Translations under genes and position numbers: made by a program
Shown here: piece by piece, positions 33,331 to 44,689 of the stretch
How positions within the stretch are numbered: the stretch's first letter is position 1
Layout: every line of letters begins with the position of its first letter
The notes under the pieces: generated by a model
What the model was told of the DNA's origin: nothing
The model's database searches: none
Seen by the model: only the letters and a program-made list of their open reading frames with translations
From: Caenorhabditis remanei
Taxonomy: Eukaryota; Nematoda; Chromadorea; Rhabditida; Rhabditidae
Assembly: GCF_010183535.1 (NCBI RefSeq)
Contig: NC_071333.1
Coordinates: 19,528,587-19,592,586, forward strand
Reading direction: 5' to 3'
Length of the DNA stretch: 64,000 bases

Positions 33331-33720
33331 TTTGAGTGGATATTCAAATAAAAGCCAAAACTGAAATTGCAGAATTGCATTTTGTATTAAAAAGAAATTT
33401 TCAATTACAGTATAATACATGTTACTAAATAAACTTAATTAGAAAATACCACATTCTACTTTGCCAAATTTTCTCATTTCAGTTTCTAGAGCCACCTCTA
33501 TGTGTCGCTGTGTTGCGTCGTTGAGCTACCAATGCCCACGAATTTCTCACCGCTGTTTTTTCTTGTTCTAATGAAGATTTTCGAAAATGTTTGATTTTTA
33601 TTTCATTTGATTAATGTTTTTTATTACAACCAAAGTTCTGCTCAGATTTTTCCAAGAATTCCCTTTGACTGCGCTTTTTCCCATGTTTGTTGCGTTGTCA
33701 AGTTTGACTTCTCAAAAGCC
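33331..33720. other. Intergenic region
   Basis: 3' flank of the srh gene, then AT-rich DNA leading to the zinc-finger fragment. No gene. Confidence 0.3.
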
Positions 33721-33737
33721 AGATTGTTAAATTTTCA

Positions 33738-34313
33738 GAGGCAAGAAGGGAATGGTGTGCTGCTCATAACAACAACTTGCGTCGAGACTGGCTCCGTCAT
33801 TGGCACAAGGAAAAAGATCCGGAGAACAGGAGTAGCAAATGAAACGGTGGACTGCTCGGAATGTGGTGACACGTGGCACAAAGTATGTGCACTACATTTC
33901 AAAGAGGAAGCAAGCATGGTTAGTTTCTCGTGGCTCTTGACGATATTTTCAACTTGTTATTTTCAGATTGCCGAGCTCTCCTGTGGTGTCTGTAAGAGGA
34001 TTCCAGATACCTCGAAGAAACGGTGGATTGCCCGGAATGTGGCAGTTTGTGGCACAAAGTGTGTGCACTACATTTCGAAGAGGAAGCAAGCATGGTTAGT
34101 TTCTCATAATTCTTGACAATATTTTTAACTTGTTATTTTCAGTTCGCTGAGCTCTACTGTGGTGTCTGTAAAAGGATTCCGGATACCTGGAAGGATCACT
34201 CCGATAAAAACGGCACATGTATTCGAAAAGGCGAGGAGTACATGTGCCGGAAAGCAAAAGAAAGATGTCAACAAGGACAAATGGACAATAAAAGTAAACC
34301 ATACAGAATATAG
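33738..34313 (+). pseudogene. PHD-like zinc-finger gene fragment with internal tandem duplication
   Basis: An acceptor at about 33737 opens an exon whose third part reads E-T-V-D-C-S-E-C-G-D-T-W-H-K-V-C-A-L-H-F, a C-x-x-C...H-x-x-C pattern like the PHD finger of CBP/p300. After a GTTAGT donor (33919) and short intron comes A-E-L-S-C-G-V-C-K-R-I-P. The same exon-intron-exon unit (about 33846-34019) is repeated at 34021-34191 with few changes, but simple read-through shifts the frame of the second copy. One frame of the first exon, R-E-W-C-A-A-H...L-R-R-D-W-L-R-H, is faintly KIX-like. The 3' end runs into a hairpin at 34293. Broken frame: probably a relic; family call tentative. Confidence 0.5.
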
Positions 34314-34393
34314 GTAGAGATTTATTTTTGTAGTTGACAACTTTTTTGTCAACTACAAAAATGAAGCTCTACCTCTGTTCTGTATGGTTTACT
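34293..34393. repeat. Near-perfect hairpin (inverted repeat) of about 100 bp
   Basis: Arms AGTAAACCATACAGA...GTAGTTGACAAC and its inverse ...GTTTACT pair around a TTTTTT loop near 34341-34347. The last codons and stop of the zinc-finger fragment fall inside the left arm, so the insertion defines the fragment's end. Confidence 0.8.
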
Positions 34394-34520
34394 CTGTTTC
34401 CAACACCTTGTTCATAACTCAAATCCCTGAGTGATATTCACTGCTTTTATGTTGTTTTTTTCTGGGTGTTTCTTCTTATTGCTCATTCTTGATAGTGGTT
34501 CAATACTGTTTGATGTTATA

Positions 34521-35788
34521 TTAGGCTGAGTCATAAGTTTCTTTATTTTTTGAGATGATTTTTGACACGCGATTTCTCGAAAGCTAATAACTCACATAAT
34601 GAGAAATATAATTGTTCAGTACTTATAACTCATTGTGATTCTACCTGTGACTTGACGTCCGCCATCTGCTTAATCTCAGCCGTAGACAAGTCAAAACACT
34701 TGAGGAACCCTTTTTTGGTACAATTTTTCGACTTCATTTTATTCCTATAAAATTTTGGCGAGAATGTGTGAGTCAATCGGAATTAAAACAAGCAAGAACA
34801 TCTATGTATAAAAAACTAATAAAGATATTTGAACTAAACAACGATGGTTTAATGCGGGTCTTTAAAGAAAGGTGACCATAAGCAATTTAGAGAGGTGCGA
34901 GTATTTTCGATTTTTCTTTAACGCTAGATAGGGAAATCAGTGGAAATGTTTATTATTGAATAGAGTAGACATTGATGTTTTTAAATTTACTTTGTTTCGG
35001 ATATTCACACCATTTGTCTTTTTTCGCAAGAAGCCCAAAGTTAACATCATCAAATTCACGTGATTTTTGAGTTTGATGAAGCCTTCTGCTCGTACTTTTG
35101 AATCAATCCACTATATCTTTTGCACAATTTTAGAGTAATGTATTTACTGTTGATTACTTGTAACAGAATATTTCAGACTTGTTCGTGATCGTTGAAAAGA
35201 GATCCAGACTTCACTCAGGTCTACTTCACTAATATTCTCAAAAATGTGAAAATCTTAACAATCACATCAACCAAGTTTTATCACTTATTCGAATGACTTT
35301 GGTATACAGTTTTTGTTGCATAACTTTCTTATGTTACTGTCTAACTTTTACAAATAGTTTGACATAAATGCTCTCTCCAAAATTTTAGTAATCGACTTAA
35401 ACTCAGGAGAACATTGTTTTCTCATACCTGTCGGTCGTCTGATCATAAAATCTTTATCTTGGAGAGTTTTATCCGAAACTAAATTGTTATAACAAGACAA
35501 AGTCTTTCTTTATAAATACCACTCGTTTCCTTATGAAAATTTCAGAATTTTGATATAAATCCGACTAGAATCAAAAATCTTTTCAAAATAAGAATTTGAT
35601 TAGAGACAGAAAAAACTGTCGTTTTCACGAGTGGACAGTCTGTGCACTAACTTGAAACATTTTTTGTTAGCCACTGAAAAAGTCATTATTATGCAAAAAA
35701 GTTTGGGTCGATAAACAATCATAGTACTTAGAAACTGGAAGTCAAAGTTCAACCCCAAAAAAAGAAAGAAACTTATGACTCAACCTAA
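34521..35788. mobile_element. Mariner-family element, decayed
   Basis: 1,268 bp, full mariner size. Left end TTAGGCTGAGTCATAAGTTT and the inverted right end (TTAGGTTGAGTCATAAGTTT) match over about 25 bases, and both sides carry TA (34519-34520, 35789-35790). I could not recognise transposase motifs in either strand, so the coding part is lost or very diverged. Confidence 0.75.
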
Positions 35789-35927
35789 TAGTTAATTACC
35801 AATATTTAATACATGATTCCTTTACTTATGGTTTTATTCCCATTCAATAAATAAACATAAGTTTCAACAATTTTTAACCTAAACCGTATATATTACTTTC
35901 GAATAATTCTGAAATTTTTTAAGCCCC

Positions 35928-36900
35928 ACTAATTTTAAAACTTGTTTTAAGAAAGAAAACTTCAATAGTGTTTATTTCACATTATTTTGAAGATAGTGCT
36001 ATTCCATCTCTTTAATCCTTTCTCTGTTTTCTTCGGCAGAGCAATAGAGAAGTGTGTGGGATAGCGAACCAAGTCCCCTGCCGCTGCGAAACAACATCTG
36101 GTCGAAGTGCCTGGACCTCTCATCCCCCAATGTTTTTTTCTCTGTATTCTTCTATTAAACTTTCTTGAGAAAATCCCTTTTGTTTGTTACACAACGTTTC
36201 TCTGTTTCTCTAATTTTCTCTCGTTTAGAGAGTTCGGACCACTGGAGAACTTCAGTCTGCATTTTATTCCCCCAAGACGTCCTGTATAGATGTCGCCCCC
36301 CCCCCCCCCATGTATATAATTTTGATTTTCTTTGAATACTGATTTTATCTATTTTTATTATTGTTTCTGCTATTATTTTTTGTATATTTGTCGTTGTTGA
36401 AAGTTTGGAAAAAGGTGAGTTCTGTTTGACAGTCGTAAAGTCTGAAAGTTTGCAAATAAGGTCATTCTGGCTGTATGTTTTGAATAATGACTATTGTATA
36501 TTAATGGGGTTATTTACGGCATGTGAAAGTGTATTTTGATACATCTTTTATTATTCACAAACGTCGATAAATTAGATTTTAGAAATCTCATCTTAGCGTT
36601 GGTCTATCAGCATTTTTTCCCTTCGTTACAATTATCGACATGATTATGTAGAAAAACTGTCTGAAAAGGAGGAGAAATACAGAAAAATGGGCAAAAAATG
36701 AATTTTCAAACTTATTTTTGCTCATTTTCATGACAAGGAAAAACATTTCATGAATAACCTTATTATGAAAAACTTATAAACTACCAAAAACATCAAAATA
36801 CATGTTATTCGCTGTTTTTCTCTGTGTTTGGTCCTAAGTCGAAGCTATTTTCACTGATGAAATCATTGTGTTTTATGCATAGATGCAAGAACATTAGACA
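35928..36900 (+). repeat. Partial copy of the 2.55-kb duplicated unit (copy 0)
   Basis: Shares the order ACTAATTTTAAAACTT, CTTCAATAGTG, AACAACA.CTGG.CGAAGT, CTTCAGTCTGCATTTTA, AGACGTCCTGTATAGATGTC and the AATTTTGATTTTCTTTGAATA tract with copies near 39.9 kb and 42.5 kb. A poly-C run sits at 36297-36309. No intact gene. Confidence 0.6.
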
Positions 36901-36946
36901 AAATATCCCAGGTTCTAATCATTCCCATATTTCATAACAATTTTAG

Positions 36947-37301
36947 ATTCACAGACTCCACCCAGCAGAAGACATCTGGAAGAGTTTGCGAAAACCCTGA
37001 AAGCTGAAAACGAGAAAAGTCTAGAGGGTTAGTTGATTCAACGAACATTATGAAAAAGTATACACATAAGAGCTCATTTTCATGAGATATAACTTCTTTC
37101 AAGCTTTACTTTTGTCGTAACTGATGAAAAAAAACTTATATTATATTTTCTCAGACGTTTTAGCAGTAAATAATATTTTACTAAATATAATGATATTGGG
37201 ATTAGCTACAACTCATTCATTTTATTTTCAGGACTCAACACCTCTATATCTTCGGTTCCATTATCGGTAGAAGGAACTTCCGGGAGTCCTTGGATTTAAA
37301 A
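36947..37301 (+). CDS. Two candidate exons of an unrecognised gene
   Basis: Exon-like pieces with good splice sites. 36947-37027 (acceptor ATTTTAG, donor GTTAGT) encodes T-P-P-S-R-R-H-L-E-E-F-A-K-T-L-K, helix-like. The second, from about 37232, continues in phase and stops at about 37301 after S-S-V-P-L-S-V-E-G-T. Further exon-like pieces follow to 37700 (E-Q-E-V-A-K-G-Y-K-D-N-R). The 5' end is unclear. May be a relic of a coiled-coil gene. Confidence 0.3.
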
Positions 37302-37915
37302 AAAAATGGAGAAGGTGAGTGGACATTAAAAATCTTTTAAAAACTGACAATCAGTTTTTTTATGTTGAGCTGTAACAGGTCTCAAAAATAGGCATGTTTT
37401 TTAGAAATCCCGATCAGACGGGAAGCAAACTCTGCTTCTTCTTCTTTCCTCTACACGGAGTCACCAACCAAGGATATGAAAAGGATGGAGTGAGTTCTAT
37501 AAAAATAGTATGCATGGTTGATTTCGGTCTATCAAGATATGTAGGAATAACTAAAAACTTTTTTCAGAGAGCAGGAAGTTGCAAAGGGATATAAGGACAA
37601 TAGGATGCTGGAATTGAAGGAAAAGTGAGTTTTCGATCTGCTTTCTTGCTTTGTCAATCAGTTACTCGTTTTCAGGAGGTGTGCATCATTTTCCTGGAAG
37701 TAATTAATATAGTTTAATTTTTTTTTATGTTAGCATTATTTTCTTAGCTCAGATTGACATAGTTTTATTTACTCACTTCATGTATATCATCTCTTATTGT
37801 TGATTTTTCGTGTTATTCTTGTTGTTAATTAATTTTAATAATAAAATGGTTATTCAATAAACAAAACTGTTTGAATTTGCTTTTTTTCATTTACACTTTT
37901 TGAAGTGCTACAAGT

Positions 37916-38216
37916 CATACTTGCAACGAGCCGGGTCACAGTACAAAAATTTGAAAATTTGAATTTTTTGAAATTTTTTTTTTGATTTTTTCGCAAAAAA
38001 GTCGAATTTTCGACTATGTTTTTACATATCGATAAAAATCAAGTGTACATAGGATTTTTGACTATTTTTGATGAAAATTTCAAAAAATTTCGAAAAATTT
38101 TGTGAAAAAATAGTGCTCATTTTTTGACTCCGGGCCGACCGGGCCGGGCCGGGCCGGCAACTTTCTTTATCGGGCCGACGGGCCGAGCTGGGCCGAACCG
38201 ATATTTTGCAAGTATG
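37916..38216. mobile_element. GC-rich hAT-type MITE, copy 2
   Basis: Ends CATACTTGCAA...TTGCAAGTATG, GGGCCGGGCCGGGCCGG near the right side, AT-rich middle, flanked by the exact 8-bp duplication CTACAAGT (37908-37915, 38217-38224). Confidence 0.88.
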
Positions 38217-38589
38217 CTACAAGTCTTTTATTTTTTAAACAGGCCTCAACGTCACACAGATCCAAACGGTAGCTTTTTTCGAATTTTCTTTTTTTTTGCT
38301 GAAAAACAGCTGCCTGGAGGTTTTCATTTAATTTTTCAAGAATTAAATAGACAACGGTTCAAATTTTTCATGTTTATTAATATAATATAGCACTTTTCAA
38401 GTCATAGAAGTTTATGAATGTGAAATCATACTCCACAACAAGCAATAATATCGACCAAGACAATGAACATGAGAAGCTAATTATTTTCGAAACATAGCAT
38501 CATATATATTTTGTAATACTGTGACGGCAACAATATCAGGAACGGATAGGCTGAAAGAAGATTACGAAAAGGACCAAAACGAGGAGAAG

Positions 38590-38885
38590 GAGTAATTGAG
38601 CAAGACGACATAGTTCAAATCCCGTGGTCATATTTCGAGCGAGATAGGAGTCACTCGCTATTCCAAATTGAGCAACACAGTTAAGAACCCGGAAATATAT
38701 ATATTGAGCAAAATAAAATAAAATACTTAGCAGTTTGAAATTGAGCAAGATAATTGATAACCCGTAGTTATAATGTGAGCATGATATAGTTAGCAGTTGA
38801 GAACAACAAATAAATCCGTAGTTATAAAATAGCACCAGGAAAAGCATTGAGCACAATAAGGTAACCCGGAAATACTGAGGACCTC
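38590..38885. repeat. Degenerate tandem repeat based on ATTGAGCAA
   Basis: At least six imperfect units beginning ATTGAGCA (near 38596, 38667, 38702, 38741, 38778, 38847), several followed by AACCCGTAGTTATA or AACCCGGAAATA. Unit spacing varies from about 35 to 70. The long minus-strand frame across it (38536-38943) is repeat-derived and not believed as a gene. Confidence 0.55.
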
Positions 38886-39895
38886 GAGTTCCAGAATAAC
38901 CAGTGTGGTGCATACTAATGTACATCGAAAATCTTGTTCTCATTCTGAAAAATAGCCTACTTTGGGCTTCTGTATATGTAATAACTCACATTTTCCCAAC
39001 ATTCTAGTAATTTTGAATACAGGAATTCAGAGTGGACATTGTAGGTGGTCGTAGTTACCAGCAAGTCAGAGAAAAACGACATCTGAAAAAGGACGAAGGA
39101 AAAGAAAAGTAAATCGATAAAATTTTTAAAAAATCGAAAAAAAATAAAACTGAAATTAAAAGCTGAAGCTGTGCTTTTATATGTGCTTATCAGACACTCC
39201 GCCCACTTTCGAGAATCTTCTTTCCTGGTAAACCCCGCCCATTGTCATGTGGTTGTATAGCTGCCAAATCACTATTTTCGTCTTCTGGGAAATTAAAATA
39301 CAGAGTAAAAATGCGGAAAGTGGTGTTCTGTCTAGAAGTATTGTTTTTGAGAATTTCGTTTTCAGAAAACTATACGCTAATGGAACGTCTTGTGTTTTTG
39401 TCAGAGATCTCCGTTTCGAAAGAAGAAAAAACGGATGTATTGAAGGATTCGCAGACTTTGATTTTTGATAACATTCCCGAATACAGAATAATTGTTGTAA
39501 ACCAAATACCACACTGACATTTGGTCCTTCATTCCGGTGTGTGAAGGACGTGATGATAGATGAGAAAATACCAACAGAAAACCAAAATCAAAACGGAAAA
39601 CATATATTGGAAATGAGAAAAAGCTTTCAATTTCAGAAAACTCAATCAAAGTGCAGAACATATATTTCCTTAAAAGTTCGAAGCCAAAAGACACAGTCAT
39701 GTATCGTATCGGTCGATAATTTTTTTTGTTTTTAGTTTATTATAACTTTGCACTGGGAAGGTAGGAGACATTCTACTGAACCATTTTTCAAAACATTTTT
39801 CTTTTTTCATAGACTCGCTACGATCCCACGCATTTTGACCAGTGACTTTGTTGAAGTTTATGTTTGCATTTTGTTTAAACGAATCTGAAATGCTC
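38886..39895. other. Non-coding stretch between repeats
   Basis: Several short overlapping frames on both strands around 39177-39735, none with coherent splice or family signal. Confidence 0.3.
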
Positions 39896-41345
39896 TAAAG
39901 ACTACTAATTTTAAAACTTTTTAAGATGTAGAAATACTTCAATAGTGCTCATTACATCTCATCTTGAAAATAGTGCTCTCCCATTTCTTCCATCTCTTGC
40001 TCGTTTTCTTGAACTTTACACTCACAAAATGACGTGAGTGAAAAAGCGAATCAACTCCCCGAGAAGAAAGACATTTTCCTGCCGTAATGGAATTTCCAGC
40101 GATTGCTCATAATCATGCCAGCCAAGTCTCTTGCACCGAAAGAACAACAGCTGGCCGAAGTCTCTGAATCTCTTCTTCTCGAGTAATCTTGTGTGGAAAA
40201 ATTGTTTTTTTGAACTGTGCTTGGTTGTACAGTGTACACTCTCTCATTTTTGTGTCCCTCTTTCATCTTTTATGACTCACCGTTTGGCTGAATCATCATT
40301 CTTACTTTATAGATTGTTCGAAGCTCCGCCTCCATGGTTGACATGAAAGCACAGAGCACAGCATTTGTTCTATCTTTTTTCAATATATTCCCCCAAGACG
40401 TCCTGTATAGATGTCGCCCCCTTTTTTATAATTTTGATTTTCTTTGAATATTAATTTTGTCTATTATTCTTATTATTTCTACTACTACCATAGTTATGGT
40501 TGTTAACATAATGAATAAAGGTGAGCTGAAATTTGAAAGAAATTAATATTTCATTATGAATGTGTAAACAATGACGATTGTTGTTTAGTCGATTGGCAAA
40601 AAATGAGATTATTATTCTGAATCGATAAATTGCCATCTTGATTGTAGAGGTCCTACTTGTCTTTTTTCCGATTACTTCTCCTCATTTTCATGGCTCTTGC
40701 AGATGAAGCCTCCGACGTTATCTTGTTGCCTTATTTTCCAACATTTCTGCCTGAATTTTAACCCTCAGTTCAGAATATAAAATAAACTTTTTCTTGACAA
40801 GGCGATCGATGACACAAGAATTTTTTGGCAACCCCTTAGTCAGCTTGTAGACAAAACAAAAAAACTAAAAATGCGCGTAATTCTCCTTTCCGCTCCACTC
40901 TTCAATTGCCCTGAGTTTTCAGCAATTCTGACAATGACGCTGTGTAGTTTATATGAGGCAAGGAATAGAAGAAGATAATTGCAAGTCTCAAAACCATGAT
41001 GTAGACAAAAATCTTGTGTGTTCTTGCACTCGATAGGACACTCAATCTTTTGAAAATCTTTCAAAAGAAAGCCATTTCGCTCATGTATTCTTTTTTCGTT
41101 TTCAGGATTGCCTTTGGTTGATACCGGAGCCATGCGGGATGAGAGCTTGTGACACGTGGAAAACCAATAATATACGAACAAAAAGAAGCTGCACTTTTAA
41201 TATGAAAATATCAACTGGTGAGTAGACGGGTGCTTCAAAAATAGTACGATAGATACGCAGCTTAGATACGCAGCGAAAAATACAGTAACCCTCTAAAATG
41301 TCTTCAAATTACGAAAATCTTGATTTAGTTTACGAAAGCTCTTCC
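39896..41345 (+). repeat. 2.55-kb duplicated unit, copy 1 (conserved part)
   Basis: Direct duplicate of about 42.45-43.92 kb. Matched landmarks at a constant offset: AGACGTCCTG..AGATGTCGCCCC (about 40395 vs 42950), CTTATTTTCCAACATTTCTGCCTGAATTTT (about 40732 vs 43271), ATGTCTTCAAATTACGAAAA (41298 vs 43851). Offsets are 2,540-2,555. It carries exon-like pieces with a GTGAGT donor (W-L-I-P-E-P-C-G) and an M-S-S-N-Y-E-N-L-D-L-V start. Confidence 0.7.
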
Positions 41346-41617
41346 CGAACCACGCCAAAAGCAATGTTTCAACCATCGTTCAAACTTTCTCATCATGAAG
41401 TTTGCTTTCTACTGTCTTTCAATACTCCCATTTGTCATACAAGTTCTAGACTAGTTGTTCTAGACAAGTTCTTGAGTTCAACAAACAAAATTATATTTTC
41501 CATATCGGTTCTGAGGCAAATACTATTTGATGTTCGTTATATTAGTTCCTCATCCGAATATGTTTTGTAGCTTCTTATTTGGCAATTATTTTCACAGCAC
41601 TTAAAAACAAATTTCAG

Positions 41618-42272
41618 CGTTAATGGCATCTCATTCAACTGGAAGTGAACAGAAACTCTTTGGAGAAATGAGTAATGGTCAAAATCAGAGGAATAAAACT
41701 GATGGCCCAGACATTTTTGTAAGGTGAGTCATAAACCTGAAGCTATTCATTCAACTGTTTACGTACAGGAACAGAAGGTAATTTCAGATGTCAATACTGC
41801 AAAATGGATAAAACGTCACGATAGAGAACACTTGTATCCGTATAAACGGCACAGAATATCGTGGCACTTCTGTATTTAATGGAAATACCACTCAAGATAA
41901 AATGTTCGATTCTTGTTCGAAGCGTTTAATCAAATCATTTCCTAATGGAGAAAGTGGTACAATCATGTGCTATGGAACGGTAAGACAGTTTCTTTTCAAA
42001 CATTTGTATACAATCGAGATTTAAAACTTTCGATGATCACACGATTAAAATAACAAACAAAGAACATTCGAAGAAATCTGCTTTAAATCTCGAGATGTGT
42101 TTGCCATAGTTTTCACGTTTATTGTTCGCCGTTCCTAACACATTTTGATGTTTTCTGTTGGTAGAAGAAGTTTCTTGCTCGTCCAAACATATGATTCTAA
42201 AACATTTACTCACAGTGGTTAAAAAACGTACCTACTTTCAGAGTGGTTCGGGAAAACGTTGACTCATACATC
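41618..42272 (+). pseudogene. Kinesin motor-domain fragment, frameshifted
   Basis: Three exons with normal splice sites: 41618-41723 (ends D-I-F-V-R, the kinesin beta-1 V-x-V-R pattern), 41788-41979, and 42242-about 42272. The second reads S-V-F-N-G-N-T-T-Q-D-K-M-F, then S-G-T-I-M-C-Y-G-T; the third continues S-G-S-G-K, completing the kinesin P-loop pattern Y-G-x-T/S-G-S-G-K-T. A frame change and TAG sit at the start of exon 2, and a base is missing right after the P-loop lysine, giving an immediate TGA. No nucleotide-switch or later motor motifs follow. A dead 5' fragment of a kinesin gene. Confidence 0.6.
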
Positions 42273-42449
42273 CTGGCTGAAATGTTTATAATTTTATTTT
42301 ATTCACTTTTTATGTATTTTATTTTTAATTTATTTTGTAATATCTGTTATTTTGTTATTAATGTACTTAAAAAAATAATTTTTTGTAAATAAATACATGT
42401 TTTTCAATTAAAAAAAGTTTTTCAGTTTAACTTTCAAACTAAAAAAACT

Positions 42450-43925
42450 TTTTGAATGTAAATTCCTCCAAACTTCACAGGCTTCGAGTATTACCGCGAC
42501 AACAGTAACAAAGCTCCAAAGTTTTGAGTGCTCCATTTCACGAACTAAAGTTCTTGAAAAAAAAATTGGACCGAGGAGAAGAACACACCTTCGTGCCAAG
42601 ATGGAACTTTCTAGCATTTATACAAAAACGTGCCAGCCACGTCCCCTGCCCCCGTGGAACAACAGCTGGCCGAATTATCTGAATCTATTCTTTCCGAGTA
42701 GTATCGGGCGAAATTATTGTTATTTTTAAACTTTACTCAATCGTACAGTGTACATTCTCCCACCTTCGTGTCCCTTTCCATTTTCTCGCTCTTTTATGAT
42801 TCACCGTCTGGCTGAATCATCATCTGTCCTATTCTATTTTACTTTTTAGAAGTTCCGCCTCTATGTTTAGTATAAAAGGTCAGAGGAGAGCGTATATTCT
42901 GTCTTCTTTTTATAAACTTTAGTCTGCATTTTAATCCCCAGAGACAACGTGTGTAGATGTCGCCCCTTTTTTTTATAATTTTGATTTTTTTTGAATACTA
43001 ATCTTATCTATTATTCTAATTGTTTCTACCAATATGATGGTTATAGTTGTTGGCATAATGTATAGAGGTGAGTTCAAGTTTGAAAAAAACTAATATTACT
43101 GTATGAATGTTTAAAAATTGACAATTACTGGTTAGTTGATTGGCAAAAAAATTAGGTTTGTTATTACAAAGACAAACAAATGAATTTCCTTTTTTGTAGG
43201 GGTCCTATTTGTCTCTTTTTAATTAAGTTCTCCTCATTTTTATGACTTTCGCAGGCCGTTGTCTTGTGGCCTTATTTTCCAACATTTCTGCCTGAATTTT
43301 GGTCATCAAATCAAAAATTTAAAAAAAAATTTGGCGAGCGATACCAAAGCAATTTTTGGCAACCCCTTAGTCTACTTGCCTTATGTTGAGAAAACAAAAA
43401 ACTAAAAATGCGCGTGATTCATCTCCCCCCTACATCCTTCAATTGTTATAAGTTTTTTTTTCAGTTCTGAAAAATGACACTGTGTAGTAAATATAAGGCA
43501 AGGTATAGAAAGAGATACTTGCAAGTTTCAAAATCATGATGTAGACAAAAATGATTTATATTCTTGCATTCGATGAGAAATTGTTTGAAGTAAGTCTTTC
43601 AAAAGAAAATCATTTCGTTCATATATTTTTATTTGTTTTTCAGGACTGCTACTGGATAATTCCCGATCCATGTGGAAAACCAATTATTTACTACCAAAAA
43701 GAAACTGCTCTTTTAATAAGGAAATATCAACTGGTGAGTAGACGGGTGCTTCGCTTGTTACACGGCGTCGCCACAACGACGGAGACGAAAAAAATTGTGC
43801 GAGAGATATGCAGCTTAGATACGCAGCAAAAAGTAGAATAACTCGAAAACATGTCTTCAAATTACGAAAATCTTGATTTAGTTTCAGCCAGTTTAGTTTA
43901 CGAAAGCTCTTTCCAAACCATACAA
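42450..43925 (+). repeat. 2.55-kb duplicated unit, copy 2 (conserved part)
   Basis: Second copy of the unit at 39.9-41.3 kb. It has the exon-like piece D-C-Y-W-I-I-P-D-P-C-G-K-P-I-I at about 43644-43733 with TTTTTCAG before and GTGAGT after, and M-S-S-N-Y-E-N-L-D-L-V at 43851. After that start the two copies diverge: copy 1 runs towards the kinesin fragment and copy 2 into a CAP fragment. Confidence 0.7.
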
Positions 43926-44520
43926 AAAGAGAGCAATTTTTCAGCCATCGTCGCCATCATCGGATGTGCCAATGCTCAATTCAGTGCCACCGCACAAGCT
44001 GCAATTGTCAAAGCGCACAATGACTTGAGATTTGCTATTGTGAGGGATCAGTAATCCCTAACGGACAGTATCCCACAACCCGGTTAGTTACCATCAGATT
44101 GGCCGCTCACAGTTCGTTCCCATATCACTCACATCCCGAATACAGTCGCGGAAGTCTATTTTCAGACAAGTTACTTTCCCAACACATAATCTTTACTTTC
44201 TAGCACATTCCCAAGAGCCAATCGACTAGTCACCGTCCCAACCCCTCTTAATCTTTAAGAATGTTATTCCAGGAGCAGCAGTACAAAAGGACTCCCGCCA
44301 CCACACAAGGAGCTTCAACCGGACTCCTAAATCTATGAATTATATCTGTCCTTAATAAACTCATTCTAAAGTAGATTTATTCTATTGCAAAAGGAACTGG
44401 TGATGCCGCTGGAACCATTGCCACCAGCAGCAAACATATGCAAGATGGTAAGAATCTTTTTTTAATGAACATATGGATAATGTGAACCTTCAGATATGGG
44501 ACACCGCCATTGCTGCTCTG
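43926..44520 (+). pseudogene. SCP/TAPS (CAP) secreted protein fragment, broken
   Basis: Hydrophobic A-I-V-A-I-I-G-C-A-N-A (signal-peptide-like, about 43945) is followed by Q-F-S-A-T-A-Q-A-A-I-V, then H-N-D-L-R, the invariant start of worm SCP-like CAP domains; a TAA ends it at 44054. About 330 bases later, G-T-G-D-A-A-G-T-I-A-T-S-S and, across an intron with TTCAG at 44492, I-W-D-T-A-I-A-A resemble the next CAP segment, before another stop. The catalytic-like His/Glu core and C-terminal cysteines are absent. Non-functional remnant. Confidence 0.6.
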
Positions 44521-44689
44521 TTAAGATAGCTAGTTTTGAATTTTCTATCAGAAAAGATATTTCAATCGGTCTGAACTACTATTTCCAAATTTTTGGACAA
44601 GTCAACACTATTCGGCTCATCAATGGACTACAACTCCACATCACTCAAAAACTGCAATCTGGACTGATAACGGCCGAACTTTCGCAATT

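Noticed and set aside
36360..36412. Conserved hydrophobic (membrane-like) peptide ending at a GTGAGT in the duplicated units
   Set aside because: In every copy a TGA stands just before it in frame and no acceptor is seen; probably low-complexity AT DNA.
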